From: Roseiconus lacunae
Lineage (GTDB): Bacteria > Planctomycetota > Planctomycetia > Pirellulales > Pirellulaceae
Length of the DNA: 64,000 nt
Assembly (NCBI RefSeq): GCF_008312935.1
Contig: NZ_VSZO01000005.1
Span: forward strand, 307,358 to 371,357
Direction: 5' to 3'
Part shown: positions 1-10,126 of the stretch, piece by piece
Numbering within the stretch: position 1 is the stretch's first letter
Layout of the letters: each line of letters begins with the position of its first letter
The notes under the pieces: generated by a model
Database searches by the model: none
The model's input: the letters and a program-made list of their open reading frames with translations, nothing else
What the model was told of the DNA's origin: nothing
Made by a program: the position numbers and the translations under genes

Positions 1-92
1 GATTCTGCGATCACGCAAGGGTAGTCTTCGGTGCGTCTCTGTTTTCTGTTTCTCGTGTCTTACTCCTTAGCCCCGAAAAGACGTTTCGTATC

Positions 93-1487
93 ATGAGCGT
101 TTCAAAAATTTGTTGTATCGGTGCCGGCTACGTCGGCGGACCCACGATGGCAATGATTGCCCACAAGTGTCCGAATATCGACGTCAAGGTTGTCGATATC
201 AACGAGACGCGGATCGCCCAGTGGAACTCTGACACGCTTCCGATCTATGAACCAGGACTTGATGAGATCGTCAAAGGATGTCGTGGGAAGAACCTGACAT
301 TCACTACCGAGATCGATGCGGCGATCAAAGAAGCCGACATGATTTTCATTTCGGTCAACACGCCCACCAAGACATTTGGCGTCGGGGCCGGTCGGGCCGC
401 CAATTTGGAATACGTCGAGAAATGTGCTCGACGGATCGCCGAAGTCGCCGAGGGGCACAAGATCGTCGTCGAAAAGTCGACGTTGCCGGTGCGGACTGCG
501 GAGGCCGTCAAACGGATTCTTTCCAACGCAAGCAATGGGTCGACGTTCGACGTGCTCAGTAACCCTGAGTTTCTCGCCGAAGGCACCGCGATCGAAGATT
601 TACTTGATCCCGATCGAGTGTTGATCGGTGGGGAACGCAAGGAGGCGATTCAGGAACTTGTCGATGTGTACGCTCATTGGGTACCGACCGATCGGATTTT
701 GACTACGAATCTTTGGAGTAGCGAACTATCCAAGTTGACCGCCAACGCGTTTCTCGCCCAACGCGTTTCATCGATCAACGCGATCAGTGCACTCTGCGAA
801 GCGACGGAGGCTGACGTCGACGAAGTGGCAGCGGCAATCGGTACCGATTCCCGTATCGGCCCCAAGTTTCTGAAAGCGTCGGTCGGATTTGGCGGCAGTT
901 GTTTTCAAAAGGATATCCTCAACCTGGTTTATCTGTGCGAGTATTTCGGCCTACCCGAAGTTGCCCAATATTGGGAGCAGGTCGTTCGGATGAACGATTA
1001 CCAGAAGGAACGCTTTGTTAGCCGCATGGTGCGAACGATGTTCAACACCGTGTCGGATAAGAAGATCGCCATCTGGGGCTTCGCCTTTAAGAAGGACACG
1101 AATGATACGCGAGAGTCGGCGGCGATTTATGTGGTCCGTGATCTGCTATTGGAAAAAGCGCGGGTCTGCATTTACGATCCACAGGTCACCAAGCAGCAGG
1201 TGATTCAAGAGCTGGAGTACGTCCTTTCCGAAGGCGACAATGGGATCTCACCGGCTAAACGTGAGTTGATTGACAACCACGTGACGTTTGCTTCCAGTTG
1301 CGAAGAAGCATCCTCTGATGCTCATGCAATCGCGGTACTGACCGAGTGGGATGAATTCGCCGAAGTCGACTTTGGTAAAATTTATGACTCCATGAAAAAG
1401 CCCGCATTCGTCTTTGACGGACGCAATCGCTTGAAACAGAAAAATTTGGTCGATAGCGGGTTCGAATACCACGGAATTGGTTTTTAA
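93..1487 (+). CDS. ugd: UDP-glucose 6-dehydrogenase, animal-type
   Basis: Oxidises UDP-glucose to UDP-glucuronate with two NAD+ in the cytoplasm, supplying acidic sugar for polysaccharide. The 464-residue protein has an N-terminal Rossmann fold ([11 protein letters not shown] near residue 8), a central helix-rich region with the catalytic cysteine at C270 in [10 protein letters not shown], and a C-terminal UDP-binding domain with [13 protein letters not shown] near 330. The wording of these motifs ([25 protein letters not shown]) follows animal UGDH more closely than the usual short bacterial Ugd. The ATG start places the glycine motif where expected. It opens the polysaccharide cluster, six bases ahead of the fucose synthase gene. 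A WbpA-type UDP-GlcNAc dehydrogenase role is possible but less likely. Confidence 0.93.
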   Translation: MSVSKICCIGAGYVGGPTMAMIAHKCPNIDVKVVDINETRIAQWNSDTLPIYEPGLDEIVKGCRGKNLTFTTEIDAAIKEADMIFISVNTPTKTFGVGAGRAANLEYVEKCARRIAEVAEGHKIVVEKSTLPVRTAEAVKRILSNASNGSTFDVLSNPEFLAEGTAIEDLLDPDRVLIGGERKEAIQELVDVYAHWVPTDRILTTNLWSSELSKLTANAFLAQRVSSINAISALCEATEADVDEVAAAIGTDSRIGPKFLKASVGFGGSCFQKDILNLVYLCEYFGLPEVAQYWEQVVRMNDYQKERFVSRMVRTMFNTVSDKKIAIWGFAFKKDTNDTRESAAIYVVRDLLLEKARVCIYDPQVTKQQVIQELEYVLSEGDNGISPAKRELIDNHVTFASSCEEASSDAHAIAVLTEWDEFAEVDFGKIYDSMKKPAFVFDGRNRLKQKNLVDSGFEYHGIGF

Positions 1488-1493
1488 ATCGTC

Positions 1494-2462
1494 ATGAACT
1501 CAGTCAAGTTGCCACAGGGACGCGTCTACGTCGCCGGTCATCGCGGGATGGTCGGTGGCGCCTTAGTCCGGTTGCTACAACAACTAGGAATCGCCGAGAG
1601 CGATTTAATCACCCGCGATCGAAGCGAATTGAATCTGACCCGCCAGGCGGATGTCGAGCAGTTCTATCGTGACGAGCGTCCAGATGTGGTGATCTTTGCA
1701 GCCGCAAAGGTTGGCGGGATTCACGCCAATGATACGTACCCGGCGGAGTTCATCTACGACAATTTAATGATGGCCGCAAACTCCATTGATGCGGCGTATC
1801 GAAATGGAACTCGGCGATTCCTGTTTCTCGGTAGTACTTGCATCTATCCGCGCATGGCACCTCAGCCGATGCCGGAAGATTGCTTGCTGAGCGGCCCTCT
1901 GGAACCGACTAATGAGGCATACGCATTGGCAAAGATCAGTGGGCTAAAGCTGTGTCAGCATTATCGAACACAGTACGGCGTCGCTTACCATTCGGCGATG
2001 CCTACGAATTTGTATGGCCCCGGGGACAACTATCACCCACAAAATTCACATGTGATGCCGGCGATGATCCGCCGTTTCGATGAGGCGGTGCGTAGTGGTG
2101 CGGACGAGGTCGTGATTTGGGGAACCGGTACGCCTCGGCGTGAGTTTCTCCACGTCGATGATTTGGCACGTGGCTTGATTCATCTAGTGAATCTCGAAGA
2201 TCCGCCCAACCTAGTGAACGTTGGTACCGGCAGTGACATTTCGATTCGTGAATTGGCAGAATTAATTGCCAGGGTGACCGGCTTTACCGGTAGGATTACC
2301 CAGGATCCGAGTAAGCCGGATGGGACACCCGTAAAGCGGACTAACACCGATTTGATTGAGTCAACGGGGTGGCGTCCCGAGATTGCTCTGGAAATGGGGA
2401 TCAAAAAGACTTACGAAGATTACTTGCAAGCGACCGATTCGGGCCGATTGCGCGAAGTTTAG
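1494..2462 (+). CDS. fcl: GDP-L-fucose synthase
   Basis: Epimerises and reduces GDP-4-keto-6-deoxymannose to GDP-L-fucose with NADPH. It is a 322-residue extended short-chain dehydrogenase of normal family length. The N-terminus carries the nucleotide-binding motif [20 protein letters not shown] stretch with the catalytic serine precedes YALAK, the Tyr-x-x-x-Lys pair, and NLYGPGDNY and EFLHVDDLA follow in the substrate-binding part. It starts six bases after the UDP-glucose dehydrogenase stop and is followed by gmd, so the two GDP-fucose enzymes sit in reverse pathway order in one transcription unit. Confidence 0.95.
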   Translation: MNSVKLPQGRVYVAGHRGMVGGALVRLLQQLGIAESDLITRDRSELNLTRQADVEQFYRDERPDVVIFAAAKVGGIHANDTYPAEFIYDNLMMAANSIDAAYRNGTRRFLFLGSTCIYPRMAPQPMPEDCLLSGPLEPTNEAYALAKISGLKLCQHYRTQYGVAYHSAMPTNLYGPGDNYHPQNSHVMPAMIRRFDEAVRSGADEVVIWGTGTPRREFLHVDDLARGLIHLVNLEDPPNLVNVGTGSDISIRELAELIARVTGFTGRITQDPSKPDGTPVKRTNTDLIESTGWRPEIALEMGIKKTYEDYLQATDSGRLREV

Positions 2463-2540
2463 CGGAGCTGCCTGCTCGACGCCCGTCAGCAGGTCAATGG
2501 ATTTTGAAGTTCACCAACACCGAACCCAATCAACGTGGCT

Positions 2541-3554
2541 ATGTCGAAAAAGGCACTCATCACTGGTATCACTGGTCAAGACGGCTCCTATCTAGCAGAG
2601 CTCCTGTTGGAAAAAGGCTATGAGGTGCACGGCATTGTTCGCCGTAGTAGTACGTTCAATACCGATCGGATTGAGCATATTTACATCGATCCACACGACA
2701 AAGACGCAAAGCTATTCCTGCATTACGGTGACCTAACCGACGGTCAGAACCTGACCAACCTGGTTTTGAACATCGAACCTGATGAAATCTATAACCTCGG
2801 TGCCCAGTCGCACGTGCGTGTCTCTTTCGACGCGCCCGTTTACACCGTCCAAACGGTAGCGATCGGAGCCCTAAACGTTCTCGAAGCTGCTCGGCAGCTG
2901 AATCGCCAAAAGCCAACCCGGGTCTACCAAGCATCCAGTAGCGAGATGTATGGAGACGTCTTTGAGACCCCGCAAACAGAAAAGACACCTTTCTGCCCGC
3001 AAAGCCCGTACGCTTGTGCAAAGGTTTACGCCTTTCACCAAACCGTCAACTACCGACATGCCTACGATTTGTTTGCGTGCAACGGTATTTTGTTCAACCA
3101 CGAGTCGCCGCGTCGAGGTGAGACATTCGTCACGCGAAAGATCACGCGTGCTGCGACGCGAATTAAACTTGGTCTGCAAGAAAAGCTTTACCTCGGTAAC
3201 CTCGACGCCAAGCGTGACTGGGGCTATGCGAAGGACTATGTCCGCGGCATGTGGATGATGCTTCAGCACGACGAGCCAGGCGACTACGTGTTGGCAACCG
3301 GCGAGACTTACACCATTCGCCAGTTCCTGGATTACACGTTCGAGTATCTCGAATTGGATTGGAAGCAGTACGTCGAAACCGATCCTCGGTACTACCGCCC
3401 AACCGAAGTCGACTTGCTGCTTGGTGATTGCAGCAAGGCAAAGAATGTTTTGGGCTGGGAGCCGGAAACCAGTTGCAAAGAGTTGGCCGAATTGATGGTC
3501 GATCATGACCTGGAGCTAGCTCGGAGTGAAGCCCTGAGTAGCGTGCAGGGGTAA
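2541..3554 (+). CDS. gmd: GDP-mannose 4,6-dehydratase
   Basis: Converts GDP-D-mannose to GDP-4-keto-6-deoxy-D-mannose, the substrate of the preceding Fcl. The N-terminal [16 protein letters not shown] is the Gmd signature, with later [22 protein letters not shown] (catalytic Tyr-x-x-x-Lys) and [20 protein letters not shown] lies in frame at 2535, but the ATG at 2541 gives the usual short MSKKALITG start and is preferred (337 residues). The gap to fcl is about 80 bases. Together the two genes predict GDP-L-fucose, or another deoxyhexose derived from the keto intermediate. Confidence 0.95.
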   Translation: MSKKALITGITGQDGSYLAELLLEKGYEVHGIVRRSSTFNTDRIEHIYIDPHDKDAKLFLHYGDLTDGQNLTNLVLNIEPDEIYNLGAQSHVRVSFDAPVYTVQTVAIGALNVLEAARQLNRQKPTRVYQASSSEMYGDVFETPQTEKTPFCPQSPYACAKVYAFHQTVNYRHAYDLFACNGILFNHESPRRGETFVTRKITRAATRIKLGLQEKLYLGNLDAKRDWGYAKDYVRGMWMMLQHDEPGDYVLATGETYTIRQFLDYTFEYLELDWKQYVETDPRYYRPTEVDLLLGDCSKAKNVLGWEPETSCKELAELMVDHDLELARSEALSSVQG

Positions 3555-3660
3555 CAAGCTCAGTTGGGTAAATGGCGAGGGCCGCGTGTGATGGCCAGTT
3601 TTTCGCCCGATATAGCGGTTGGCCACCGGTAGAACATTGGCTTTAGGTAGCCCGAAGATT

Positions 3661-3681
3661 GACGCAGTTTGCCGCTGCGTC
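3661..3681. other. Perfect 7 bp hairpin between gmd and the polymerase gene
   Basis: GACGCAG and CTGCGTC form a perfect 7 bp stem with a 7-base loop, about 105 bases after the gmd stop. No run of T follows, so it is not a standard intrinsic terminator. It may mark an mRNA processing site or be chance. Confidence 0.35.
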
Positions 3682-3708
3682 TCTTCAGGGTTCCGGTAAG
3701 ACGGTCCA

Positions 3709-3732
3709 ATGATTTGGATCGTTTCAAATCAT
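3709..3732 (+). promoter_or_regulatory. Inverted repeat overlapping a start codon
   Basis: ATGATTTG and CAAATCAT form a perfect 8 bp stem around an 8-base loop. The right arm ends inside the ATG start codon (3731) of the polymerase/ligase gene. If it folds in the mRNA it would hide the initiation region. No good Shine-Dalgarno sequence precedes this start. A protein operator at the same place is an alternative. Confidence 0.4.
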
Positions 3733-6334
3733 GGACTTTAAACAGATCTTCTTCTGTTCGATCGGTGCTTGCCTAGCTCTCTTAGGGCCCCTGGCGGCAA
3801 TCGAGTTCGGTGGCGTTTTGCCGTGGACGCACTATGTTGCCGGGCTTGGGGGCTGTGGGCTCGGTGCGATTGCGGTTGTCGTCGCTTTTACGCGGCATGG
3901 CTTGATCGGGGCTTCTTTCTTGCGTCGTTTCTGGCCGCTGCTGCTTTGGGTGGTCTTTACCTGGATTCAGGTTGTTCGGTTAGAGCCATCCATTGTTTCT
4001 GTCGTCAGCCCAGGTTCGTACTCGGCCTATACCGTTTGGCTGGAGCCGCTCTTGCCAATGGAGCAACTGCCTGGCTCGTTTCCAATTTCGATCGCCGCTG
4101 ACCTATCGCGACACGCCGCTGCCGTCATGACACTGTTGTTGCCGCTCGTGTTTGCGGTCAGTGTCTTTTGTCGGGAGCGAAGTCAAGTCGAGTGTGTTTT
4201 GGTCGCACTTTCCGTTGGGATCGGGCTGCACGCCGCGTTTGGGATCGCAATGGAGTTCGCCCCAGCGTTACGAGGATATGACGAGCGGCTTACGTTGGGT
4301 CGCAGCTTTGGCAGCTTCGTCAATCACAACAACGCGGCGTTCATGCTCAACCTTGGGCTCGGCTGTGGCATTGGCATCTTTGTGTCGCGGATTGCCGCAC
4401 TGACTGGTGTGCAGTACGGTCCCGACGGGGTGGACTTTGGTGCGTTATCGCTTGTGTTCGCTGATCCACTGGCGTTGGTCGGTCTTGTTTCCGGATCGTT
4501 GTCGGGGGCGGGGTTGTTGATGTGCGGATCACGGGCCGGCTTAGTGGCTGGCGTGGTCGGGTGTGTTCTTGTTGCGGCTTGGTTCAATCGAGGCCGCGGT
4601 TGGGGATCGGTGCCGGCGATTTCGGCGGGCGCTGCTTTCGTCCTTTTGATCGGATTTCTTCTGCTCGCGCCCTTTGCTAAGAGCTTCCGCAGCGTGGAAC
4701 GGTTTGACCGTCTGAGTGTGCGGTCGATTGACGGATTGTTCAATGACGTCCGCTTTCAACATTGGCCCGATGGGTTTCGTGCGGCAATGGAGTATCTTCC
4801 GGCCGGATCGGGGATCGCTACCTATTCATACGCCTACTTGCCCTATCAACAGTCGGGGTCGGAGGCTTGGTTTCAGCATGCCGATAATCTTTGGCTTGAG
4901 TTGCTCGTTGAACAAGGGCTTGTTGGCGTGGCAGTTGCCATGTCGGTGCTTGCCATGTTGCTGATCGCTTTGGTTCGTCTTTCCAGGTCCAATGAGCCAC
5001 TTGATTTTGGACTTCAGGCGGCCGGTTTCTATATCATCGGGGCGACGATATGGTCGCAGTGCTTTGATTTTGGATTGATCGTTGGCGGAAATTTACTGGC
5101 GTTTACTTGTTTTTGGGCAGTCGTGTTGTCTCGATGCCCAGTCTTGACGCCGCGTAAATACGCGGTAGGAAACCAACGAAACAGCGATTCATTGGTGCAG
5201 TTTGCTAGTCCGTTGCGACGAATGATCTCGGGATCAGTAGGCGGAGCCTGCTTGGTAGCCGCGGTCGTTTGCTTGCCGGGATTGTATCGGGATGCGGTAT
5301 GCGACTCTCTCGAAAGGCAAGCTGAAGTTGCGTTTCGATCGAACCGTAATGACAAAGATGTGGTGGAACGCCAGGCTCAGTTGCTTAACTTAGCGATCGC
5401 GGAGTCACCTTCTTACGAGCTTCTTGATTTGGGGGCAGCGATAAACCGTCAATCGGGGCGGCTGCAATCGGTTGCAGGCATGAATTTGGAGAGTCGAGAA
5501 GAACTTCGCGATGCCTATGTGAGGACTGGGGTCTCGGCAAGGCGTAAGGCGTGGCGGAATCGTCCAGGCGAGGCAATCGAGTTGCCTGCGCAGTACGAAG
5601 TTGCTGTTCGCGCGACCGAGGCGTCATTGAAGCGAATGCCACTTGGGTTCGAATCTCGTGGTCAACTGGTTGCGCTCGACTTCGTTCATCGTCGCCGGGA
5701 ATCCAGTCATCAGGCACTACTGCAGCTCTACGCGCTACAAAAGCGTAATCCTGGCCAACTAGCGCGGGTTGCGAAGTTGGCTGTCGATGGCGGCGATACA
5801 GCTTTGGCGGCTAGGGCTTGGCGAGATGCGACTCAGTTAAAGCCGATACGATCGAAAGAGGCTGTTGATTTTGCACGGTCTGATCCGTCCATTAGCATCT
5901 CGGACTTGATTTCGGATGCACCGGAGTGCCAGCGCATCGCAGTTGGTCACGCACTCTCTCTTGAATCAGAGTCCCCGGAACAAGTCGATCAGTTGGATGC
6001 GTTTTTCACGGACGCAATCGGCTTACTGGATTGCGAGTCGTGCATCAAAGATATCGAACGTACGAATTGTGAGCAGATCTTGGCTGATGCTCTTTTGCAC
6101 GTAGGGCGATCGTCGGAGTCGATTGAGCATCTGCGGGAAGCGGTTCGCTTTTACCCGGCTAGTGTCAAGTTACGTGTGAAGCTGATAAGGCGTGTGGTCC
6201 AGTTTGGAACGACAAGCGACGCATTGGAGTTGGCGCAACAGGCCAAGCAAGACTTTCCAGAAGAAAGAAGTTTTCAGGTGTTGATCGATCAAATGATGGC
6301 AGCGAGCGATCACCAAGCCGAACAGAAGAATTAA
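3731..6334 (+). CDS. O-antigen ligase/polymerase-type membrane protein with TPR-like tail
   Basis: A probable Wzy polymerase or WaaL-type ligase that joins or attaches glycan repeat units at the outer face of the inner membrane. The 867-residue protein begins with many hydrophobic segments (to about residue 500). GRSFGSFVNHNNAAFMLNLG, near residue 190, is the typical loop of O-antigen ligase-family proteins, and GSGIATYSYAYLP and QHADNLWLELLVEQG are the conserved outer-loop motifs. From about residue 540 the protein is soluble and helical with degenerate TPR-like repeats. It is longer than the usual 400-450 residues because of this tail. Polymerase versus ligase cannot be decided. A second member of the family is encoded at 15634. 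Confidence 0.82.
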   Translation: MDFKQIFFCSIGACLALLGPLAAIEFGGVLPWTHYVAGLGGCGLGAIAVVVAFTRHGLIGASFLRRFWPLLLWVVFTWIQVVRLEPSIVSVVSPGSYSAYTVWLEPLLPMEQLPGSFPISIAADLSRHAAAVMTLLLPLVFAVSVFCRERSQVECVLVALSVGIGLHAAFGIAMEFAPALRGYDERLTLGRSFGSFVNHNNAAFMLNLGLGCGIGIFVSRIAALTGVQYGPDGVDFGALSLVFADPLALVGLVSGSLSGAGLLMCGSRAGLVAGVVGCVLVAAWFNRGRGWGSVPAISAGAAFVLLIGFLLLAPFAKSFRSVERFDRLSVRSIDGLFNDVRFQHWPDGFRAAMEYLPAGSGIATYSYAYLPYQQSGSEAWFQHADNLWLELLVEQGLVGVAVAMSVLAMLLIALVRLSRSNEPLDFGLQAAGFYIIGATIWSQCFDFGLIVGGNLLAFTCFWAVVLSRCPVLTPRKYAVGNQRNSDSLVQFASPLRRMISGSVGGACLVAAVVCLPGLYRDAVCDSLERQAEVAFRSNRNDKDVVERQAQLLNLAIAESPSYELLDLGAAINRQSGRLQSVAGMNLESREELRDAYVRTGVSARRKAWRNRPGEAIELPAQYEVAVRATEASLKRMPLGFESRGQLVALDFVHRRRESSHQALLQLYALQKRNPGQLARVAKLAVDGGDTALAARAWRDATQLKPIRSKEAVDFARSDPSISISDLISDAPECQRIAVGHALSLESESPEQVDQLDAFFTDAIGLLDCESCIKDIERTNCEQILADALLHVGRSSESIEHLREAVRFYPASVKLRVKLIRRVVQFGTTSDALELAQQAKQDFPEERSFQVLIDQMMAASDHQAEQKN

Positions 6335-6914
6335 TCGGCGACGGAGACGCGTGAACGCGAACTGCTAAAGTGCGTAGGTCCATTTGAAAATACGGGCTCA
6401 AGTCATCCGCCGACGGGCGTTAGACCCGGTGATCGCACCGAAAACGTGGCTAACGCCATGCGACTAATCGCAAAAACAGGTTAGAACGAAGCGTTAGGAT
6501 CGTAGCGACGTAGCGATTGCCTTGACTAAAACAATCTGAATGAGCGTTGTTGTACATAAAACGATATCAGCGTTGGGCGTTTGATGTAGGTCTTCCGGTC
6601 AACAGTGAAGTCTTCATCACGCTGCCGTCGTTTCTGTAGCTTACGCGGCCTCAACCGCGCGCCATTCAGGTGGTCTTTGTCGACTGAGGTTTCCAAATCA
6701 CCTTGCCAGACTAACAGTGTCTCTTATTTATCTGGTACGGAAGAGAAGTTATGAACCTGAAGGCTGGTTCGCGGGCGACGGCTTGCCCTAACACGTTCGT
6801 GTCTATCGAATTTCCACGCCAGGATCACTGGCGTTTAGTAAATCAGTTGCATTCTCATCAGCCTTTGGTATTGCTGATCGAGAGTTAACACTTATCTCAT
6901 TGGCGAGAATCATC
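6335..6914. other. 580-base intergenic region with a hairpin repeat
   Basis: No convincing gene is seen. It contains one copy of the dispersed GCC-GGC repeat (6409-6457). The rest is ordinary intergenic sequence that probably includes the promoter of the aminotransferase gene; no promoter could be assigned with confidence. Confidence 0.5.
6409..6457. repeat. REP-like hairpin repeat, copy 1
   Basis: The left arm contains GCCGACGGGCGTTAGACC and the right arm contains ACGTGGCTAACGCC. The cores GGCGTTAG (6416-6423) and CTAACGCC (6450-6457) are perfectly complementary. It belongs to a family found at several other intergenic sites in the window, consensus AGCCGAnnGGCGTTnGCC. Confidence 0.6.
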
Positions 6915-8006
6915 ATGCAGTTCATCGATTTAAAAACGCAATACAAAGAGTATCAGAATGAAATTGACGGAGCCATGCAGGCCGTGATGGAGCATGGCCG
7001 GTTCATCATGGGCCCCGAGATCGCCGAAGTGGAAACGGAATTGGCATCTTTCGCAGGTGCGAAGCATTGCATTTCAGTTTCCAGTGGAACACATAGCCTT
7101 GAGATCGCACTACGCGCGCTCAATATCGGGCCTGGGGACGAAGTGATCACAGTCCCATTCACTTGGATTAGTAGCAGCGAAGTGATCTTGTTGGTTGGCG
7201 CGAAGCCGGTTTTCGTCGATATCGATCCGGTGACATTCAACATCGACGTAGATAAAATTGAATCGTTGATTACCGAAAAGACCAAGGCGATTATGCCCGT
7301 GTGTCTCTTCGGGCAGATGCCAAACTTCGAGAAGCTAAACGCAATTGGGAAGAAGCATGGGATCGCGATCCTCGAGGACGCCGCGCAGAGCTTCGGAGCG
7401 ACCCAAAACGGTAAGAGAAGTTGTGGAGTCGCTGACATCGGCAGCACCAGCTTCTTTCCAGCGAAGCCGCTCGGGTGTTACGGCGATGGCGGCGCATTGT
7501 TTACCGATGATGAAGAGCTTGCTACGGCGATGAAAGCCATCCGGACGCACGGCGGTACGAAGCGGCATCACCATACCCTCGTCGGAACTAACGGTCGGTT
7601 TGATACGCTGCAAGCGGCGGTGATCTTAGCAAAGCTTCCGCACTTCCAAAAAGAAGTCGAAGCACGGGGAAGGATCGGAGCACGCTACTCAGAATTGCTA
7701 CGCGATTGTTGCACCGTTCCAGAAGTTATGGATGGGAACACCCATGTGTATGCACAATACACGCTTCGTGTTGATGACCGCGAAGCCTTGCAGGCTAGGC
7801 TGAAGGAAGCGGGGATTCCAACGGCCGTTTACTACCCGAAGTGCTTGCACGAGCAACCTGTCTTCGAATTCCTGGGGTATTCCTATGGTGATTTCCCCGA
7901 GTGTGAGAAAGCATCCAAAGAGGTCGTCAGCTTGCCGATGCACCCGTTCCTTACCGAACAGGATCAAGACCTCGTCGTCGAAGCGGTAAAGTCGGCGATC
8001 GCTTGA
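6915..8006 (+). CDS. DegT/DnrJ/EryC1/StrS sugar aminotransferase (WbpE-like)
   Basis: A PLP-dependent aminotransferase acting on a nucleotide keto-sugar. The start MQFIDLKTQYKEYQ is characteristic of the WbpE/WlbC branch, which aminates UDP-3-keto-GlcNAcA. EDAAQSFGA is the PLP-stacking region, and K184 in SFFPAKPLGCYGDGG is the expected Schiff-base lysine. A TTG lies in frame at 6900, but the ATG at 6915 gives the family N-terminus (363 residues). The next gene encodes the matching oxidoreductase and acetyltransferase, and the epimerase is at 13171, which supports a 2,3-diamino-2,3-dideoxy-uronic acid pathway. The substrate is inferred. Confidence 0.88.
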   Translation: MQFIDLKTQYKEYQNEIDGAMQAVMEHGRFIMGPEIAEVETELASFAGAKHCISVSSGTHSLEIALRALNIGPGDEVITVPFTWISSSEVILLVGAKPVFVDIDPVTFNIDVDKIESLITEKTKAIMPVCLFGQMPNFEKLNAIGKKHGIAILEDAAQSFGATQNGKRSCGVADIGSTSFFPAKPLGCYGDGGALFTDDEELATAMKAIRTHGGTKRHHHTLVGTNGRFDTLQAAVILAKLPHFQKEVEARGRIGARYSELLRDCCTVPEVMDGNTHVYAQYTLRVDDREALQARLKEAGIPTAVYYPKCLHEQPVFEFLGYSYGDFPECEKASKEVVSLPMHPFLTEQDQDLVVEAVKSAIA

Positions 8007-8345
8007 TGAGGCGAATGCTTCGACAGGACTATACGTTCGGCTAAGAGTAATTAGCCGAAGGGCGTTGGCCTCGGCTATTACGTCGCAACCGCGAGTAGCG
8101 CAATCTTGCAAGTCCAACAAGCGCTGATGTGACACGGCAACTGCCGAATCCTGAGAGCCAGAAACGGTTTCATTGGGACGGTGTCAAACTGAGCAGATTG
8201 CCCGATTCGGTGGCTATCGCCGTCGGTTCACAGTCAAGCAATCATCAGTTTTCGGAGCGAATCTAACTACCTGATCGCAGCCATTTTTGTTGCTGCGGAA
8301 TTGTATCCCCGCAGGTCGTTCGCCTGCACAACTTTCAACCAATCT
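8007..8345. other. 339-base intergenic region
   Basis: No gene is supported. It holds one arm of the GCC-GGC repeat family at 8053-8076. The presumed promoter or processing signals for the following fusion gene are not recognisable. Confidence 0.45.
8053..8076. repeat. REP-like hairpin repeat, copy 2
   Basis: AGCCGAAGGGCGTTGGCC followed by TCGGCT matches the repeat consensus AGCCGAnnGGCGTTnGCC. The ends AGCCGA and TCGGCT are complementary, so this single arm can itself fold into a hairpin. Confidence 0.55.
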
Positions 8346-9989
8346 ATGAATCAAAAAGATCTTTGCCTCGTCGGTGCCGGTTACTGGGGCAAAAACCTTG
8401 CCCGTAATTTTAATTCGCTAAACGCACTGCACACGCTATGCGACGCTAGTCCGGCCACATTGCAGTCTTATGGCGAAGACTATTCAGGAGTTGAAAAGAC
8501 AACTGAATTTGCAGATGTCCTGAAGAATGATTCGATTAATAAGGTTGCGATTGCCGCACCGGCAAGCTTGCATTACCAGCTCGCATCACAGGCGATCTTG
8601 GCGGGGAAAGATGTCTATGTCGAAAAGCCACTGTGTCTCGATTCGACCGAAGGTAGGAAGCTGATTGATCTGGCCAATTCGAATGGCCGGATTTTGATGG
8701 TGGGGCACTTGCTTCAGTATCATGCATACGTCGAAAAGTTGATTAGCATGGTCAAGGGAGGAGAGCTGGGGCGATTGATGTACATCACATCGAACCGTCT
8801 TAACCTTGGGAAGATTCGAAGCGAAGAGAACTCGCTGTGGAGTTTTGCGCCTCACGACATTTCGGTGATCCTCGCAATCGCGGGTCAGACGCCTGAACAG
8901 GTCGCGTGCGGGGGGCAGAGTTATTTGACCGAAGGTGTAGCCGACACCACGATGACTCAGCTGGTTTTCGCCGGCGGATTGCGAAGCCATATCTACGTGA
9001 GTTGGCTAAATCCATTCAAAGAGCAGAAACTGACCGTCGTGGGGTCAGAAGGAATGGCTGTCTTCGACGACACCAAGCCATGGGAAGAGAAGCTCTTGAT
9101 TTATCGCGACTACCTCACTTGGTCTGACGGAAGGGTACCGCAGGCGCAAAAACGAGACGGTGAACCTGTGGTTGTTGAGCAGACGGAGCCACTTAAGACT
9201 GAGTGTCAGCACTTTTTGGATAGCTGTGCCGAGCGACGGCAACCACGGACCGATGGGCCAGAGGGGCTTCGGGTGCTGGAGGTACTGCAGTTGGCCCAGA
9301 AAAGCTTGGAAACAGGTGGGAACTTTATCTCAGCTGATTCATCTGTGCCCCGGTCGGCGTCTTTCGTTCATCCTACCGCAACGGTCGACCCCAAAGCATC
9401 GGTTGGGTCAGGAACCAAAGTCTGGCACTATTCTCATGTCAGTGATGATGCCGTTCTTGGGAAAGGATGCAATCTTGGGCAGAACGTGTTTGTAGCCGGT
9501 GGGGCATCAATCGGTAATAACGTAAAAATCCAGAATAACGTCTCTGTCTATGCGGGGACAACGATCGAAGACGATGTCTTCCTTGGGCCATCATGCGTTT
9601 TGACGAACGTCAGCAATCCTCGTAGTCAAGTGAACCGACGCGGAATCTATGAGGCAACAACGATTCGGCGTGGTGCAACTATTGGAGCTAATGCGACAAT
9701 TGTCTGTGGGACAACGCTAGGTCGATATTCGTTCGTAGCGGCAGGGGCTGTGGTCACGAAAGATGTTCCTGATTACGGTCTCGTTTCTGGCGTGCCGGCG
9801 AAACAGATGGGATGGATGAGTCGGCACGGTCAGCATCTGGACTTCAGCCAAGGGGATCTTGCCGTTTGTCCAGAATCGGGATTGGAGTACAAGCTGGATG
9901 GGGGCTCGGTCCGCTGTGTCTCTCTTGATGAAGAGACGCCACTTCCGACTGATTTGGCAACGGGGACAAAGCCTTACCGCGAGTTCTAA
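8346..9989 (+). CDS. Gfo/Idh/MocA oxidoreductase fused to hexapeptide N-acetyltransferase (WbpB-WbpD-like)
   Basis: One polypeptide of 547 residues carries two steps that are separate proteins in Pseudomonas. Residues 1 to about 335 are a Gfo/Idh/MocA dehydrogenase (LCLVGAGYWGKNLARNF, then VEKPLCLDS with the catalytic-type EKP). It probably oxidises the C3 hydroxyl of UDP-GlcNAcA. Residues of about 340-490 are a left-handed beta-helix acyltransferase with isoleucine-rich hexapeptide repeats (GNNVKIQNNVSVY, DDVFLGPSCVLTN, AAGAVVTKDVP) of the WbpD/WlbB type. A short tail follows. The TTG at 8301 is rejected in favour of ATG 8346, which begins MNQKDLCLVGAG. The fusion places oxidation and acetylation on one chain, with the aminotransferase encoded just upstream. 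Confidence 0.9.
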   Translation: MNQKDLCLVGAGYWGKNLARNFNSLNALHTLCDASPATLQSYGEDYSGVEKTTEFADVLKNDSINKVAIAAPASLHYQLASQAILAGKDVYVEKPLCLDSTEGRKLIDLANSNGRILMVGHLLQYHAYVEKLISMVKGGELGRLMYITSNRLNLGKIRSEENSLWSFAPHDISVILAIAGQTPEQVACGGQSYLTEGVADTTMTQLVFAGGLRSHIYVSWLNPFKEQKLTVVGSEGMAVFDDTKPWEEKLLIYRDYLTWSDGRVPQAQKRDGEPVVVEQTEPLKTECQHFLDSCAERRQPRTDGPEGLRVLEVLQLAQKSLETGGNFISADSSVPRSASFVHPTATVDPKASVGSGTKVWHYSHVSDDAVLGKGCNLGQNVFVAGGASIGNNVKIQNNVSVYAGTTIEDDVFLGPSCVLTNVSNPRSQVNRRGIYEATTIRRGATIGANATIVCGTTLGRYSFVAAGAVVTKDVPDYGLVSGVPAKQMGWMSRHGQHLDFSQGDLAVCPESGLEYKLDGGSVRCVSLDEETPLPTDLATGTKPYREF

Positions 9990-10126
9990 TTACCCGGCAA
10001 TTCGTTAGAAAAATCACGATCCGGTGGCTGCGTCGACCCTAACAACTGTGTCGGCGTGCGACGGTAGGTCTTTGTTTGTGGCGTCCAGTGGCGGTTGATG
10101 GTGATACGGACTGAGTTTTCTTTACG

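Noticed and set aside
2871..3506. 211-codon minus-strand frame
   Set aside because: Lies wholly antisense to gmd, whose motifs are unambiguous; it is a shadow of that gene.
10050..10126. GACGGTAG resembling an ops/JUMPstart element before the flippase gene
   Set aside because: It does not match GGCGGTAG exactly, and RfaH-type control is not known to me in planctomycetes.
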